Of a DNA stretch of 64,000 nt, positions 1 through 10,990 are shown piece by piece. Source of the DNA: Panopea generosa (taxonomy: Eukaryota; Mollusca; Bivalvia; Adapedonta; Hiatellidae). The stretch's first letter is position 1. Each line of letters opens with the position of its first letter. Below the pieces are notes generated by a model. It did not search any database, was not told the DNA's origin, and saw only the letters and a program-made list of their open reading frames with translations. Position numbers and translations under genes: made by a program. The stretch is from the NCBI GenBank assembly GCA_029582155.1, contig CM055905.1:5520062-5584061 (forward strand), in the 5' to 3' direction.

Positions 1-41
1 GAGAATTGAGAGGCTGATTTTAGTTGGCAGACTGTGACCAT

Positions 42-750
42 TTATTCTGTTTCACCGACTTGTTTTATTTCTGGAGTTGTTTTTTCAATTGTTTCTTCCT
101 CTGCTTCTCTATCTGTATTAGGGAGTGTACAACACATCCCCAATGGCTGGTCTGCAGTTTCTTTCACACCTTGTATTTCCTCAGCTTCTCTGCGTGTGAA
201 AGAGAGTGTAAAACACATCCCCAATGACTGATTTAGTTCTGAAGTTTGTTCCCTACTTTGAGCTTTTGGTACAACTCATTCAATATTACTAGAAAATTGT
301 TTTCTTAGATTTTCTGATATCGGCTGCCTTTTCCTCTGTTTTTCGTCACTTCCTGGTAATTTTCCTGGCTGAGGAGGACTTACCATATTTTGTATTTTCT
401 CAGGAGATTTAAACTTATTTCCTCTCCTGGATTCTTGGACGGCGTAGACAACTTTGGAGTCTTCATCAGATTCCCACTTATAACGCTTGGAATCTGACTT
501 GCTTTTGCCATAGATAGCGTCTCGGCAATGCTGGTACCATCTGATTTTATTCATGGCACTGTCCATAGACTTGTGCTTTTCGGAGCATGCATTTTGACCG
601 GCTTCTTTGTCACTGAGGCCTTTGCAAAATCTGACAACTGCTTGTTGTGTGGAGTGGCGTTCGGGCAAATCTCTGAACGCTCGAGAAGCTAGAGGATTCT
701 AAGGATTCATTCTGTTCCTGGGTTGCCTGTTGCAAACGTACTTGTGCTGT
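42..750 (-). pseudogene. Retroelement gag-like gene, 3' part (decayed)
   Basis: Minus-strand reading frame from about 668 to 42, with one in-frame TGA at 276-278. A further stretch from about 750 to 700 is readable in another frame, so at least one frameshift is present. The central part (…FRDLPERHSTQQAVVRFCKG) resembles the gag C-terminal region of LTR retroelements that I know from bivalve genomes. The downstream part is Lys/Ser/Glu-rich, then repeats a GMCxTL…REAEE motif twice (about 224-42). Sequence at 700-750 continues directly from the gag segment ending at 4745 once the 755-4740 insertion is ignored, so both are halves of one gag gene. Family-level assignment is by eye. The retroelement origin is fairly secure; the clade is not. 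Confidence 0.6.
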
Positions 751-754
751 TTAA
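751..754. repeat. TTAA target-site duplication, left
   Basis: TTAA immediately outside the inverted terminal AGACGTTTCT. It is matched by TTAA at 4741-4744 on the other side of the 3986-bp insertion. Confidence 0.75.
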
Positions 755-1504
755 AGACGTTTCTGCAGGGTTGTTACTGCGCATCGCTACGCGCATAATT
801 CCTTTCTGTTACTTTCAGTTTCGGGGTCTAATGTCGCCGTTTGGTTAATTAAAAGTCGAGTCGCATTAGGATATTTACAAAGCGAAGTATTTTCATTTCG
901 AGATGTCAGAAATGTTAATTTTGTCAAGGAAGCGATCGAAAAGCACGGAAGAGTATATTGTTTTTCGTTCTAAACCACCAGAAGTGCTTGTACATAACGA
1001 AGTCGAAGAAACAACTACGAAAATATAATCAATACTCGTAGAGGTAACATTTCGGATAACTTATTTTTCGGATATGGATCATTTGTGAATTTGTTCCAAA
1101 GCGCTGAATACATAATGAATTTACCTGAAACAATATTATTCATACCGGGATGGAGACAAGGAAGAATAAATCTTGAATTTTGACATTTATCTGACCTGAT
1201 GCATGTAAAAGTTTGGTATTGAAGGACACTATGGAAGACACTTATATGGGTCAACGTTATACATAAACTGTATATTTGGAAGTATAAGAACAGTGGAAAC
1301 AAACAAGACACATCGATTAAACAGAAAAAGTCCAATATCATTTGACATCAACACAAAGCAATTGAGTATAAGGTTAGTTGATGCATTTATATCATACCTC
1401 ACTGATCAATATTAATGTATCACATAAAATGATAACTTACTTTATGATATCTAGAGATGAACAACTATAAAAAGTGATTCATTGGTTGAATATTTTTATC
1501 ATTT

Positions 1505-1705
1505 TCATGCCATCGAGGGCTAACAGACGATCACCTAACCACTGTTTCCTGGAATTAACCAGTATTTGAGCACACCCCATCTCCGCAAGTAACTGATAGC
1601 TTTCCCACTTGAATCAGCGGTGAGAGACGATTGATAAAGAGACATAATGCTGTATATCTATCATCCTGGAGACTGTTGCCAGGCGGGGAATCAAACAGTA
1701 TTCTT
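1505..1705 (-). repeat. tRNA-derived SINE copy (family 1), reversed
   Basis: On the minus strand this reads from a degenerate tRNA-like head (GGxxTTTGATTCCCCGCC-like, near 1700) into a body containing CTGATTCAAGTGGGAAAG and CGGAGATGGGGTGTGCTC. The same body is found at 30577-30850 and 61862-62135 (+) and 2075-2262 (-). It has no coding content. Confidence 0.7.
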
Positions 1706-2074
1706 ATATTGAGTAAATGTTAAAAATAAATTTAAACACCGTCATGTTCTGTGTTTCCTGTTAAACAGAAAATTGTTACATGAATTATGAAAATAAGAAA
1801 CTATTCAACACATTTCAGGAATGTTAAACAGAGGCTCAGGTTACAGATGGATTGAGATGTCAGTGCTTTAAATACCTGTAGTGGTTTCATTTACTATGAA
1901 GAGACAATCAATATCGTGACATAGACAATGTGTACAGAAACACTAAATGAAAGAGTGACAATCATCAAACGGGGGGGCCAATGGTAATTATTAATGTAAT
2001 TTAACCGTTTCAGCTTATTTCTACTATGGATTACAACAAAATAATCATGAGCACAACAGATGATCTGAGTGGGA

Positions 2075-2262
2075 TCAAACCTGTGACTACTTGTTTGGCA
2101 CACCCAATATCCGTGTAAATAACTGACAACTTTCCCACTTGAATCAGTGATTAAAGATAAATGAACATGAGACACAATGTTGGAATTTGCATATATTTAA
2201 ATCATCACAGAGACTGGCCAAGTGGGGGATTTGAGCTTGCAACCCCTTGACTGCTTGTTACA
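2075..2262 (-). repeat. tRNA-derived SINE copy (family 1), reversed and diverged
   Basis: The minus strand contains the family-1 body signature CACTGATTCAAGTGGGAAAG followed by a GTGTGCC segment, and a degenerate box-B-like TTGCAAGCTCAAATCCCC at the head end near 2250. It is more diverged than the copy at 1505-1705. Confidence 0.6.
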
Positions 2263-2449
2263 TAACATAACAGTTTCATTCAGTAAAAAAATGTCCACAT
2301 ACATGTATGCAAGTTTATAACCATAAGATTTTGTTCAATGGTTTGAACATAGATATCATAACAGGAATTGCTGCTCAGTTATAGCCCTTGAGTTGTCAAA
2401 CTATACCCATATATTGTGCTGTTTTATTAAAATACATTGTCGTTTTTTT

Positions 2450-2760
2450 AGCCAGACCGATGAGCTCAGTCAGTACAGCACGATACTTCTAGCTCAGGGT
2501 TGAGAGTTTGATACCTGAGGCTGGCTAACTTACAGTGCTAACTGTCATTCAGATAGGACTTTAAACTGAGGACTTTTATGATGGTGCTATACACCAAGCA
2601 AAAGAATCAGGTGAAACATATGATTAGGTTTCTATGATATTTGTTTCCTGCACTTTCCCCCACAAACCTAAAAAGTCTAAACTGTTCACTCTTCTGGGTG
2701 CATCACCCAAATGGGAAACTGGTGATGATGTAAATTAAGCTTACGTACAAACAAACATTG
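2450..2760 (+). repeat. tRNA-derived SINE, second family
   Basis: The head at about 2455-2525 has a box-A-like GAGCTCAGTCAGTAC and a box-B-like GAGAGTTTGATACC at tRNA spacing, followed by an unrelated body and a tail ending in ACAAACAAAC at about 2750. The tail and head fit a tRNA-headed SINE. No other copy of this body was noticed in the window. Confidence 0.55.
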
Positions 2761-3452
2761 TCATTTATTTCTTTATCTCATATAAGCTTCTTTTAATTTT
2801 CAGTGATAAAGTCAGTCAAGTAGTACACCAGGACCAGGCCAATTTATTACAATATGTGTTGCCAGAAGAATGGATTGTGACAGTAAATCAGATACTGGGA
2901 CCATGTTAACAAAAAGTATTCGAAAAACATATGATGTTTTTCCAGAAGACTAGGAAATGCACATATTATGAAAAATTAAGAACAATCACTACCAGTTCAC
3001 CAGGCAGTGTTCTAAAATTTTAATGACAATTCAAAAAGTTGGAAGTAGCCCAGTACAGGAATAAAAATTTCAAGTTAATGTAATAATAATGGATGACAGT
3101 GCGACTACTATAGCCAAGATAAATACGAGAAAAAATTACTTGAATGGACTCGTAGATAAAACTCTGAAGATATTATGTTGAGTAGCAGGTCACTGGTGAT
3201 CCAATTTTGATTGACAGTACATGGTTTTACCACTAGGCCTCTAACATTTCAAACTTTTACAACTATTGATGTTCATCAATTACCCAGTATATATGATATA
3301 TATATATAAGCAATTTAACAGTAATTACATTATAAATTACAAATATTATAATTGCTATTTAGGGCATCATTTAGAAATATGAAAGTTACTTCTGCAATGA
3401 AACTTCATTTATAAAAATTACAACAGATAATTTTCACAATTTTGACAATTTT

Positions 3453-4390
3453 AGGCCATTTTATGAAAAGGGATGTTAACATTTAGCACTGTAGCTTGGT
3501 AACAAACAAGGTGACATGTATTTTTTATTTTATTTCATGATATTGTTTGTTGTTGTGCTTCTTGTGTTGTGTAGAAAGAATGAAACAATTCTCCACGTAA
3601 AACATTTTTTTTATTGAATTGGTGTGAAAATGCATCGATTGCGGCCATTTTATGAAAAGGGGAGGTAACATTTAGCACTGTAACTTTGTAACGAGCATGG
3701 TGACCTGTATTTTTTTATTTTATTTTCTGATATAGTTTGTAATAATGCCTCTTTGTAGAAAGAATGAAACAATTCTCCGCATTAGAACTTTTTTTATTAT
3801 TGAATTAGTGTCAAAATGCATCATTTACGGCCATTTTATGAAAAGTGAGGTAACATTTAGCTCTGTAACTTAGTAACAAGCAATGGGACATCTATTTTTT
3901 GTTTTATTTTCTGATAAAGTTTGGTTTAGTGCCTCTTTGTAGAATAAAAGAAAGAATTCTCCGCGTTACAACTTTTTTTATTATTGAATTAGTGTAAAAA
4001 TGCATCGTTTGCGGCCATTTTATGAAAAAGGGAGGTAACATTTAGCAATGTAACTTAGTAACAAGTAAGGTTACATATATTTTTTATTTTATTTTCTGAT
4101 ATAGTTTGTTAAAGTGCCTCTTTGTAGAAAGAATGAAACAATTCTCTGCATTAGAACTTTTTTTTATTATTGAATTAGTGTCAAAATGCATCGTTTACGG
4201 CCATTTTATGAAAAGGGAGGTAACATTAAGCACTGTAACTTTTTAACAAGCATGGGGACATATATTTTTTATTTTATTTTCTGATAAAGTTTGTTATGGT
4301 GCCTCTTTGTAGAAAGAATGAAACAATTCTCCGCGTTAGAACTTTTTTTATTTTTAAATTAGTGTAAAAATACATCGTTAACGGCCAATT
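3453..4390 (+). repeat. Tandem repeat, ~185-bp unit, 5 copies
   Basis: Each unit starts with CGGCCATTTTATGAAAAG. Starts fall at about 3453, 3642, 3828, 4012 and 4198, with a last partial start at 4382, so the period is 184-189 bp. Units share TTCTCCGCxTTAGAACTTTTTTT and a GTAACATTTAGCACTGTAAC segment. A damaged extra fragment lies at about 4620-4728 and runs into the right terminus of the 755-4740 element, so the array seems to derive from that element's subterminal sequence. Confidence 0.85.
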
Positions 4391-4744
4391 CTATAATCGT
4401 AGAAATTTATGAAAATTACTGTATGAAATGTGAAACTCAAAAGAGCATCATGACTTTTTCTGTTTTAGATACTTTATCTTTTGTTACATGAGTGACAACA
4501 ATATTTTGTTGAAATATATCACTTTGTTAGTAAATTAAACAAGATTTATAACTTACACCAATTTGCTGTTTTTTCTTTAAAAAATGTAAAACCGTGTAAT
4601 TTAAAAATAGTCATAGCAAAAAAAAACAAGCATGGGGACCTATATTTTTTTTTAGTATTTTAAACTTGTCTTACTTCAAAGTAGTTGTGTGCAAACTTTA
4701 AAAAAAATCTCCGCGCTAGAACTTACTCGAAGAAACGTCTTTAA

Positions 4745-5886
4745 GTCAACTCTTTGGCACCGAACCTCTTTTCCACACGTTTCATAAGCTGGCGATATGT
4801 TATGTCGTCATCTCTGCCAGTTATAACAGCATAGAAGTCTGATGCTTTTCTCGTCAAACTCCAACACAGGAAGTTGAGTCATTCATCTGTAGTCCACTTG
4901 AAGACTTCAGCATAACTTTCAAACTTCCTTCGGAATGCCAACTGATTACTTTTTCCATCATATAGGAGGTTTTTTGGTAGATGGCGCTTTGGTTCTCTTT
5001 TATGTCCATGATGGCGATGACGACCACCATGTTTTCTTCTTCTTTAACATACTCCTTCTTTTGGTGCCAGATTTATGGTGATGACTTGTGAGCGGGTCAG
5101 ACTCCAAGTCACTTGTGGATAAATATTTCTTCGCCTTGGCCACTTTTTTAATGGTGCCACTGTTTTTGTTGTTCGCGACTAGTGTCAGAATCTGAGTCGC
5201 TATCAGAAGTATCATTGCATTTTCTGCCTTTCGACTTCTTTATAGCGGTCATATCTTTTAATGATGAGTGGAAACATTCCTCTTCATCCTCAGAGCTTGA
5301 TTGATCAGATTTTCTTCTGCTCTGCTTCTTCAACGTGCTCTCTCGTTTTTGGGCCTTTGGTACATATTGGATATAGTCATCATATCCGTCTACCATGGAT
5401 TTTGACACTTTGACGGCCTTATTTGTTTTGGGGAAAGATTCCACCTCTCTGTCATCGCTAACTCAAAAATCGTCCGTTAATTTTTACATGGCCATAGATT
5501 TTGACAACAGATCCCAATTCTTTGTCTTTTGGGCTACTGCAACCGCTTTTTGGTGTCGACTGCTGATTGGTCTCATGAAATTTTTTTAGGCTTTTTATAA
5601 GACTGTCTTTGTCGAAAACAACTGCAACAGTATCATCTTTTTGTTTGCAGTATAGGACATCATTTTCAGTGAAGTCAATCATGCTTATCATATACTGTGT
5701 AACATGATTACGCAGAATAGATTTTAGGCATTTCACATCGATGTTGCCATATTTTCTGCGACGGCAAATTACTATTTTTGCAGTTTTTTCACCTATTCCC
5801 GGTATGTTCATAAGCTGATTTTCCGTAGCGTAATATTTTGAAATCGTCGCGAGATCTTCATCAAATTTATTATTCTGTTGATCCAT
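4745..5886 (-). pseudogene. Retroelement gag-like gene, 5' part with helix-hairpin-helix module (decayed)
   Basis: The minus strand starts at an ATG at 5886. The first 142 residues contain a helix-hairpin-helix-like IPGIGEKTAKIVICRRRKYG. A frameshift near 5455 leads into a Ser/Asp/Lys-rich linker (about 5444-5150: SSSEDEEE and an SDSDSDSD run). A further frame change near 5000 leads into a gag-like domain at 4975-4745 (KFESYAEVFKWTTDE, stop codon, then FYAVITGRDD and RVEKRFGAKEL). At least two frameshifts and one TGA (about 4880) make it non-functional. The gag continues across the insertion at 755-4740. HhH-gag fusions of this kind I associate with bivalve LTR elements; that is recall, not a search. 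Confidence 0.65.
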
Positions 5887-5899
5887 GTTCGAATACGTA

Positions 5900-6020
5900 T
5901 TTTAAGCAGTATATAATACTTACTTGTTATTGATACGTCTGTCAAGCAGTATAAAATACTTACTTATTAATAATACGTCTATCAAGCAGTATACAATACT
6001 TACTTATTAATAATAATTCA
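5900..6020 (+). repeat. 40-bp tandem repeat, 3 copies
   Basis: The motif AAGCAGTATAxAATACTTACT recurs at 5904, 5944 and 5984, an exact 40-bp period. It sits directly upstream of the gag-like ATG. On the minus strand each unit contains GTAAGTATT, which resembles a splice donor consensus; I have no evidence that it is used. Confidence 0.85.
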
Positions 6021-6900
6021 AACTTGGTCAGCTTTTTGAATAACTATTGTTTAAAAATTATACAAAAATATTAAAATGTACAAATTATTTGTTCATAACA
6101 TAATCAGCTTTCGGGGTGGTGCACAACACTCGTTTAATTATTAGTATCTTTCAGATAATTTCAAATAATGCCGACTCATTTCAACGCCACAGGCAATTAC
6201 AGGTTCGAGTAGATGCCATTGTTTGAATTTATTATGAGGGTTGTTTTATGACTAACTATTTTGAGATACCTTTCTGTTGCAGGATGTAAATTTCCGACAG
6301 GGAATAATATACTCGATCTGTTTGGTGACTTCAATGGGAGTTGTGCCGAAGGGCGTCAAACTCAACCAATGGTCAATCTCTTCACAAGGGTTGTTTAACT
6401 TGTAGTTGGTAAAACTTAACACAACCAGTGGTCTGTGTAGATTTCCAGTAGTCTTCTCACTTATAATGTGTAAAACAATATTATTTATGGGTGTGACTAA
6501 CAGAATACTATTCCTAAAGCTTTACTATCCATCCATACAGGATTTATGCATTTATAGAATGTAAAACACTCTAATAAGAAAATTTTATATCCCGCTCTCT
6601 GCTTTCAAGTGCCCAGCACGTGTGCAGAAACCACATGTTTTTTGTTTATTTTCAAAATTGTTAATATAACAAATTCTGCATGAAACATCATAGTCGATGC
6701 CTTTCCACCTGTTGTTTGCATATGCATTTATTATGTCGAGCTAGTTGTCCTGCTACATGCTTTTCAATTTTGCTCAATTTTCTCATGCCGCCATTTGTAA
6801 TTTAAATGACAACGCACCATGTGAAAATTTGCAACTCACTTCGACAACATTTCCACAGCTCCAACTAGGATACGAGTCACTTTTGACATCATTAAAGTGT
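6020..6900. other. AT-rich spacer without recognisable genes
   Basis: Only short chance reading frames. I see no RNA gene or clear repeat. The right end may belong to the proposed BEL/Pao long terminal repeat. Confidence 0.5.
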
Positions 6901-7331
6901 TACTCACCATTAACTAAGCTTGAATACGCCAACAATTGGTTTTACCTGTCCAATATATATGTGTATTCGTCAGGATTGCTTGCCAACTCGGCTGGCTGAA
7001 TAGGTCAGCCGTGACGTCACCGCCGGTTCCCGCTCACTGGTGATTGGTTCCCCTATCAGGCGGGAAGATCTCTTTCTACCCACAACGTACAATAAGTCAC
7101 TACAAAATTTCTATAAAAACAGTTATCTACTATACAGAAATGTATTCATTGTCATTCACATGCGTAGTAATGACTCAAAGATAGGAGAAATCATTCTAAG
7201 TTTATCAACCACGTTGGTTTGTTCTCGAAATTATCGAATAATGAAAGGGAGATCACTGTTGATCAAAACAATAAAATATCAAAGAATCATCAATACCAAA
7301 AAATAAATAACCCGAGCTCTGAGTCAGAACA
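6900..7331 (-). repeat. Candidate 3' LTR of the BEL/Pao element (inner border only)
   Basis: On the minus strand, downstream of the pol remnant, a purine-rich GACGGGGAG (about 7340-7332) is followed by TGTTCTGACTCAGAGC from 7331. That is the expected order of polypurine tract and LTR start. About 285 bp further on lie a CCAAT box (7043-7047), a perfect TGACGTCA (7012-7019) and a TATATAT stretch (about 6953-6961), in promoter order. The outer border was not found and no 5' LTR is visible, so this remains a proposal. Confidence 0.35.
6953..7047 (-). promoter_or_regulatory. Promoter-like cluster: CCAAT, CRE, TATA
   Basis: Read on the minus strand: ACCAATCA at 7041-7048, CRE palindrome TGACGTCA at 7012-7019, and TATA-like sequence at 6953-6961. 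The order and spacing are typical of an RNA polymerase II promoter. The surrounding 60 bp is the most GC-rich part of this neighbourhood. Confidence 0.35.
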
Positions 7332-7609
7332 CTCCCCGTCTGATATCTCATATCACTTATATTAAAACAAAACATTAACATTCATAACTGAATTTGAAAC
7401 TTGAAAAATAAATGCAGTGTCTTGACTAGAAACAAATATAAAAAGGTTACAACACTATTCTCTTTAGTTTTTCCCATAACATACTTTCATACTTGATTAA
7501 CACTAATCTCTATAGTTTTTCCCATTACATACTTCCATATATACTTGAATGAGTCGATGTAAAATCCTTCATTTTTATAGAAACAATTGGCGCTCAGTCT
7601 TCCATGAGA

Positions 7610-8581
7610 ATCACCATCTCGGTTATTGGACGCACGTATATCACATGTCTACCATTCCTAAAAACTCGAACTTCAGCCTTTCTAACCTTCCCATCCCTTT
7701 CACTCTTTACAGCGTCAGTAACAACACCAACACATCATTCATTTCTAGGAAGGTTTTTTATATTTCAGTAATACTTCATTTCCATTTTGCACATTAGTTC
7801 GCTCGACAAACACTATCGTCTTCTTTGCAGGCTCTGCAAGTACCTCTCCCTCCAGCGTTTCCAGGATATGTTGGATAACACTTGAACTTGTTTCCAATGT
7901 GCCTTATAAATATCCTTAAGGTCCACTTCCTGACACACAATGGGAACACCATTTACCTTTTGATTTAACAAAGTTGCTGGACTTAAAATCATGGGCTCTG
8001 AAGGATCGGTTGATATTGGTACCAATTGCCTAGAATTAATTATCGCACACACTTCAACCATAAACGTAACGAGCACCTCATGAGTAAGATTTTTACTTAT
8101 GTTCTTTTGTAAGATTCCGTCCAATATCCTTCTGGTAATACCTATCATCCTCTCCCACACACCGCCCATATGTGAGGAGTGTGGAGGGCTGAACAACCAT
8201 GTAACTCCAGAATTGTACAGAAACTTTGCTAAGGGGGCCATCTTCCATATTGACTGCGTTAATTTGTAGACTGTCCGGCGCTCCAACGAAATTTGTGCCC
8301 CTGTCCGACCTGAATGGTTTCACATTGCCTCTTAATGCGATGAAGCGACGCAAGGCACAAATGAATGATGAACTAGTCATCTCTCCCACCACTTCAATAT
8401 GTACTGCCCTGGTGGTTAGACATGTGAAAAGAATTGCCCAACGTTTGGAATGGGCAGTTCCACCCCTGGTTTTTCGCGTAACCACAATCAAAGGCCCGAA
8501 AGTATCGACGCCGTCAGATGTAAAAGGTGGCCCTGGTGTTAACCGATCCTCCGGTAAGTCAGCCGTCTGTTGATGTCGCAT
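7610..8581 (-). pseudogene. BEL/Pao integrase core and C-terminal domain
   Basis: The minus strand carries integrase core signatures: a SDGVDTFGPL segment with the first catalytic Asp, a FRSDRGTNF segment with the second, and the BEL-typical HMGGVWERMIG with the catalytic Glu. It is followed by NSRQLVPISTDP and WKRWRERYLQSLQ. The core is split between two frames at about 8280-8093. Beyond 7813 the C-terminal domain (VRVFRNGRHVIYVRPITEM-like, about 7720-7615) is still recognisable but crosses stops and frame changes. BEL/Pao integrases usually end with this conserved domain, so the 3' coding end is near 7610. Confidence 0.85.
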
Positions 8582-8900
8582 TTACCACGCAGTTTCCTAC
8601 ACTGAATACAACCATGTATGATGCGAGCCTTTTAGCACCAATAATCCAATAAACACTATTCGTAATAGCTCCCTCAGTCAGCAATCTGCCTTGATGTCTA
8701 ACCCTTTCATGGAAATGACGTGAAATCAGCTTTGCTATGTGGCCTTTCCCAGACAAAATTATCGGATTAGTTTTTACCGTGGGGAGACAACTCCTGTTCA
8801 GGCGATCTCCAACTCTTATGATTCCGGATTCATCCATATATGGGTTCAACTCCACAATAAAACAGTCTTTAGATACATGTTTACCTTCAACGAGACGCAT
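8559..8900 (-). pseudogene. BEL/Pao H2C2 zinc-binding region upstream of integrase
   Basis: Minus strand, 113 codons open. Contains GRLNRSCLP, an HIAKLISRHFHERVRHQG segment with the His pair, and a downstream Cys pair region that is damaged (VFSVGNCVVNA). In BEL/Pao this zinc-binding module precedes the integrase core, as it does here. Confidence 0.7.
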
Positions 8901-8956
8901 AACTTCTTCGGGGTAGGTATTACGTTGCTCTTGTTGTAAGATTACCCTTTCCGAAT

Positions 8957-9799
8957 CTATTTAAGTAACTTGAGCTGAGTCACTTGTCGCTCATTTTCCC
9001 CTTTTATTCTTCTTGCTGTCCCTTTTAGTAAAGTAACAGCATTTACAAACCTGTCCGAGTCAGAGAATCTTTCAAATCTCCCTATGAGGTTCTGAGTGAC
9101 AATCGATTTGAAAACCTCGACCCTTATCTCCTTGTCCTCTTCTGGTGTGACCAAGGGAAAGTATTCTATAATACTGACATCAGTCTCTTTAACTAATCTG
9201 CTTGGTAAAGAAAGCCATGTTCCTTTTAGCTGGTCGAATGAGCAAAGTCCTCTAGTTCCGCAATCAGCTGGGTTTTCCTGAGTCGGGATGTAACGCCATT
9301 GTTTAGGCTTTGCCACACTCAATATTCGCTGCACTCTGTTACTGACATAATTGTGAAAGCGTCTCTTCTGATTGTTAAGGTAACCTAACAGCACTTTACT
9401 GTCTATATAATATTTGACGGCCTTTAGAGGCGTATCAAGATTCTCCACTATTACCTCACCGAGCTGAGCTGCAAGAAGCGCAGCACACAGTTCTAGTCGT
9501 GGTATTGTATGTCCATGTGACGGTGCTACTTTGGACTTGCCCATGACAAAGCCTGCCTTTACTTCGCCCTTCTCACGAGTCTTGATGTACGCCACTGCAC
9601 TTACAGCCTTTTCTGATGCGTCTGAAAAAATATGTAACTCTGTTTCGCCTGCAGTACTGGTGGACTGATCAACAAACATACGGGGAATTGACAACTCCTC
9701 AAAAGACTGTAAGGTCTTTGTCCAAGCCTTCCACTTATTAACTAACTGAGAATCTAGCTCCTCATCACAGTCTGCACCCATTGTAATTTCTCTCATCAA
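8957..9799 (-). pseudogene. BEL/Pao RNase H domain
   Basis: The longest intact piece of the element: 280 codons open on the minus strand. RNase H acidic residues are visible in order: FSDAS (Asp), RLELCAAL (Glu), YYIDSKV (Asp) and NPADCGTRG (Asp). The domain removes template RNA during reverse transcription. The open frame begins where the reverse transcriptase ends, so it is the continuation of one polyprotein, separated from it by frame breaks around 9800-10330. Confidence 0.85.
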
Positions 9800-10990
9800 A
9801 ATCTTGCCCTGTATTACGATCGGTGCTACAAATCCAAATTGTCATATATGCTATGTAATGTTGATAGAAAACCCCTCCGAGTACTTGCCTTCTCTTTTAG
9901 GTGGATGTTAAATCTAAAACAGTCATGATTCAGATCCCATGACAATCCTAAACTGTGATGCGTAGTCAAAGGGTCCTTGTCAAGAATGAGTGACTTGCAT
10001 TCATTACCGAGATCTTTATCTCAGGGCTGTTGGATACTATCTTATGAAGTCTGATCTTGCCTTCTGTCTGAAGGGCAGTTTGGGTTCTCTGAAGAAGGCT
10101 CACTGCATCATATATCGTTGATACCGAAGTCAAGCCGTCTTAAACATAAAAGTTTCTGTTCACAAAATCTTGAACATCCTGACCGTAGATATCTGCTTTC
10201 TGGCCACTACTGGTGACGGACTATTTCCGAAGACGTGAGCTCTCGTGCGATACTCAATCAAATCTAAATCAGGATTATTGTTCCTATACCAGAAGATTCG
10301 GAGATAGTCTCTGTGATCTTCTACAACTTAAAATGCGTAAAACATTTTTTCGATGTCAGCAGCTATAGCATAACGATCCTGGCAAAACCGTATCAGGATT
10401 CCAAGTAGTGAATTTGTCAGATTTGGTCCACATAAAAGAATCCCATTCAGTGAAACACCTTTGAGTGACGCCGACGAGTCAAACACTCCTCTGATTTGAT
10501 CTGGTTTTCGTTGGTGGTACACCCGAAAAAATGGTAGGTACCATGTCTCCCGATTCGAAACAGGGGGCGCCACCTCTGCTGCCTTACTACACAACACCTT
10601 GTCCATGAATGTTTTGAAATGTGCTCTTTTATCAGGATTCTTTCTAAGTTTCGAGTCGAGAACCAACGCACGCTTCAATGCCATTTGTCTATTATTAGGT
10701 ATTTTTGTCTAGGCGTACGCCATACAACGGTCATCTGCTGCCTTCAACGCTTCCCTATCCACGATATCTAGGAATTCTCGATCTTTCACAGAGAGGCCTA
10801 ATTTCTCATCTTCCTTTGTATTGATGAATAAGACATTGTCTTGAGATTGCGACCCTTCAAGTTCTTTTAACGTTAAATTATTTTCACACGGCTTGAAAAT
10901 CGAGGCCCTGTCCTTGTCGATGATGTATGTCTTGAAGGTGTTTACAAGAATTCTGTCTGCATCTGGCTTGTGTACTTTGCCCAAACACAC
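9800..10990 (-). pseudogene. BEL/Pao reverse transcriptase, heavily broken
   Basis: Open pieces at 10990-10709 and 10684-10328 on the minus strand carry the N-terminal connection and RT fingers/palm (WYLPFFRVYHQRKPDQIR, GVFDSSASLKGVSLN, AADIEKMFYAF). Downstream pieces (about 10320-10130) show VFGNSPSPVVA and then the position of the catalytic YVDD box, where the first catalytic Asp codon is replaced by a TAA stop. Several frame changes follow up to 9800. The enzyme cannot be made. Confidence 0.8.

Larger units (their letters stand above)
755..4740. mobile_element. TTAA-flanked DNA-transposon-like insertion, 3986 bp
   Basis: The ends are AGACGTTTCT at 755-764 and its exact reverse complement AGAAACGTCT at 4731-4740, each abutted by TTAA. 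Similarity continues more weakly inward for about 30 bp (both ends carry a GCGC about 25 bp in). Joining the outer flanks restores continuity of the gag-like reading direction, which supports a real insertion. TTAA duplications are known for piggyBac and Kolobok-type transposons. The terminal AGA does not match the usual piggyBac CCC start, so the superfamily is open. Inside I see three SINE-like copies, a 185-bp tandem array and AT-rich sequence. No transposase is recognisable; the only open stretch near the left end is 903-1028 (+, 41 codons, unrecognised). It is probably a non-autonomous or decayed copy. Confidence 0.7.

Noticed and set aside
1015..1341. 108-residue minus-strand hydrophobic frame inside the TTAA element
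   Set aside because: Composition looks like AT-rich chance coding; no domain recognised on either strand, so it was not called as a transposase.
8226..8573. Plus-strand 115-residue frame
   Set aside because: Antisense shadow of the BEL integrase.
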